From: Pyrodictiaceae archaeon
Lineage (GTDB): Archaea; Thermoproteota; Thermoprotei_A; Sulfolobales; Pyrodictiaceae
DNA length: 64,000 bases
NCBI GenBank assembly: GCA_027046265.1
Contig: JALTZF010000008.1
Location: 1-64,000, forward strand
Direction: 5' to 3'
Both the position numbers and the translations under genes were made by a program. Below, piece by piece: positions 62,559 through 64,000 of this stretch; position 1 is the stretch's first letter, and each line of letters begins with the position of its first letter. The notes under the pieces are model-generated. The model was given only the letters and a program-made list of their open reading frames with translations. It did not search any database and was not told the origin of the DNA.

Positions 62559-63080
62559 TTATGTTTCTACCACCATGTAGACCCCATAGCTGTTTTTGTC
62601 AAAGTAATATATTGTGAACTTGCCACGCCCACTACCCATTCCAGGAGCTTCGCTAGGCATACCCGGCAGTGATATGCCTTTTACATCAGGTCTTTCTGCT
62701 ACAAGTTTTACTATAGCCTCAACGGGTACGTGGCCTATAACATAGTAGCCCTCAACTTCCATTATGTGGCAACTATAGAGTTTTTGTGGTGCAACTCTAA
62801 GCTTCTCGTAGAGCTGTGCTTCAGACACATAAACTACCTCTACTTCTACATTATTTTCCTCTAGGTACTCAGCATACTTATGACAACACCCGCAGGTTCT
62901 CGTAGCATACATTATAGCCTTAAGCGCCTTACCAATGCTCCCACTAATTCTTGTCGTAGTACTGCTTGGCGTCGCAAATTCTGTGGATAATTGACTATCA
63001 TATTCAGCGACCATATATGCTGCTACAGCTATAGTAAAGATTGCAAGAAGTACTAGCACTGTAGCTATATGCTTCACCAC
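62559..63080 (-). CDS. Membrane-anchored DUF411 (thioredoxin-like metal-binding) protein
   Basis: 173 residues: signal anchor 6-25, Ser/Thr linker, then AIMYATRTCGCCHKYAEYLEENNVEVEVVYV with C63, C65, C66, and LYSCHIMEVEGYYVIGHVPVEAIVKLVAERPDVKGISLPGMPSEAPGM, exactly the DUF411 pattern. Bacterial relatives sit in copper-resistance clusters and probably bind copper outside the cytoplasm. The end KFTIYYFDKNSYGVYM is typical. Here beside a DUF4010-like membrane gene. Confidence 0.88.
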   Translation of the reverse strand: MVKHIATVLVLLAIFTIAVAAYMVAEYDSQLSTEFATPSSTTTRISGSIGKALKAIMYATRTCGCCHKYAEYLEENNVEVEVVYVSEAQLYEKLRVAPQKLYSCHIMEVEGYYVIGHVPVEAIVKLVAERPDVKGISLPGMPSEAPGMGSGRGKFTIYYFDKNSYGVYMVVET

Positions 63081-63171
63081 TATTAATCACACCAGGTACG
63101 GGGCATAGGACTATGACCCCTTAAGTGTTGCTATAGGCATGCTGGCTCGCTTACACAAGCGTATTTCGCCC

Positions 63172-64000
63172 TCAAGACACTTGGCCTAAAATCAAGGTTG
63201 TTATGAGTATTAAGGCATAGACAATGCTTGAGTATATTACACGTTTTATGATTTGCTTATCTTTTATTGCTAGGTATGCGTAGAGAGGCTTATTCATTAC
63301 GCCAGCTATTGTAGACATTATAGCGAGGTATGCTAGCGTATCGACACTCCTTATACCAGCGCTATATAGTGCTACTATGGCAGCACTACTTGAGACAAAA
63401 CCACCAATAACTGACACGGCTAAAAGGCTACCTATACCTGTTTCACGCACAGTGTAGGCTGCAAGAGACAGGACAAGGTAGAATAACGTTGTCTTGAAAG
63501 CAGCTGTAAATCGTAGGGGGTTCTCTATCTCTATGCTTGCCGTTGTAAGCTTCCTCACGAGTTTACTCCAAGAGTAATAGGCGAGGAGTGAAGGAAGCAA
63601 TGCTGAGAGTATGAGTGCTAGCATATTAGGTGTCAATGGTAGTGTTCTACTAGTTAAGGAAGCCAATATGAGTGCTATAGCTACATTACGTACAACCATT
63701 GCAGTATTAACTAGAACCGTTATGTCAAATCCTATTCCGCGCGCTCGCTCACCAAGCAGTGATAATGTCGACATTAGTGTTGCTTCACTATTTGCTAATC
63801 CACCGAAAAGAGCTGTATAAGCAAGACCCTCACCGCCCATCAGTCTCGCCAACACATAACCTATATATGACGTTGCTAAGACAAGGGCAAAGAACAGGTA
63901 TAGGCTGCGTAGACTCACGCCAAGAAATGTTGTAGTGTACGGCAAGAAGAAGGGACCAACAACTACTAGCACGATACCTAGCTCAAGAGCCCATAAAAGT
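63172..64000 (-). CDS. DUF4010/MgtC-like membrane protein, 5' end beyond window
   Basis: The minus strand is open from the stop at 63172 to the right edge (about 276 codons), so the N-terminus is missing; the GTG at 63972 is an internal codon. About eight hydrophobic helices: LWALELGIVLVVVGPFFLPYTTT; ALVLATSYIGYVLARLMGGEGLAYTALFGGLANSEATLMSTLSLL; LAVSVIGGFVSSSAAIVALYSAG. The GGLANSEAT and GGFVSSSAA repeats are characteristic of DUF4010, the membrane part of MgtC/SapB-linked proteins. Possible transport role; substrate unknown. Confidence 0.72.
   Translation of the reverse strand, partial: LLWALELGIVLVVVGPFFLPYTTTFLGVSLRSLYLFFALVLATSYIGYVLARLMGGEGLAYTALFGGLANSEATLMSTLSLLGERARGIGFDITVLVNTAMVVRNVAIALILASLTSRTLPLTPNMLALILSALLPSLLAYYSWSKLVRKLTTASIEIENPLRFTAAFKTTLFYLVLSLAAYTVRETGIGSLLAVSVIGGFVSSSAAIVALYSAGIRSVDTLAYLAIMSTIAGVMNKPLYAYLAIKDKQIIKRVIYSSIVYALILITTLILGQVS

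Overview
The window reads as chromosome of a hyperthermophilic crenarchaeon (Thermoproteota), most like the Desulfurococcales/Pyrodictiaceae. This is inferred from content: a class III signal-peptide pilin with its assembly ATPase, an S-layer protein beside a coiled-coil stalk protein, two-subunit 2-oxoacid:ferredoxin oxidoreductase, aldehyde:ferredoxin oxidoreductase, an archaeal lysine-methyltransferase-like protein, archaeosine-pathway genes, many TTG/GTG starts, GGTG-type ribosome binding sites mixed with leaderless TATA-box promoters, and C/D-box-like RNAs. I see no rRNA, confident tRNA, CRISPR array, insertion sequence or provirus.

Layout. 0-2 kb: type IV pilus-like module (assembly ATPase cut by the left edge, pilin, membrane-anchored winged-helix protein). 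2-6.6 kb: phosphoesterase, a membrane-anchored caspase-fold (clan CD) protein, radical SAM-HhH protein, ALG14-ALG13 fused glycosyltransferase, two tiny membrane proteins. 6.6-14.9 kb: a sulfonucleotide island: APS kinase, TauE-type anion permease, ATP sulfurylase, DHH phosphoesterase, AlkP-superfamily enzyme, two paralogous ribbon-helix-helix proteins, a sulfotransferase and a polysaccharide flippase. 15-25 kb: succinyl-CoA synthetase flanked by two membrane-tethered OB-like proteins, dihydrolipoamide dehydrogenase, inositol-monophosphatase-family enzyme, carbamate kinase, lysine methyltransferase-like protein, DMT transporter. 25-32 kb: PEBP protein, AOR, a divergent lipoate-ligase-like protein, two C/D-box RNA candidates, MATE transporter, aldo/keto reductase. 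32-36.3 kb: metal-chelate/cobalamin ABC transporter with a striking operator-like promoter, then queD-queE. 36-45 kb: crenarchaeal hypotheticals, roadblock protein, slipin, MthK-like potassium channel, KaiC-like ATPase, uracil phosphoribosyltransferase, ADP-forming acyl-CoA synthetase alpha subunit. 45.5-53.4 kb: S-layer stalk and S-layer protein with two tandem RHH-type paralogs. 53.6-64 kb: small regulators, pyruvate kinase, RimI, 2-oxoacid:ferredoxin oxidoreductase, cobalamin adenosyltransferase, a 415-base noncoding stretch with two foldable RNAs, a degenerate phosphoesterase, DUF411 protein and a DUF4010-like membrane protein cut by the right edge.

How it fits together. Energy metabolism looks like peptide or organic-acid oxidation: ferredoxin-linked oxidation of 2-oxoacids and aldehydes, CoA thioesters cashed in by SucCD or the ADP-forming synthetase, and pyruvate kinase. 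The cell-surface theme recurs (pilus, S-layer and stalk, glycosyltransferase, flippase, secreted proteins). The most interesting idea is that the sulfate-activation genes serve surface-glycan sulfation: activation (Sat), phosphorylation to PAPS (CysC), transfer (sulfotransferase), by-product removal (DHH enzyme) and export of the acceptor (flippase) lie within about 8 kb, and no APS/PAPS or sulfite reductase is present in the window.
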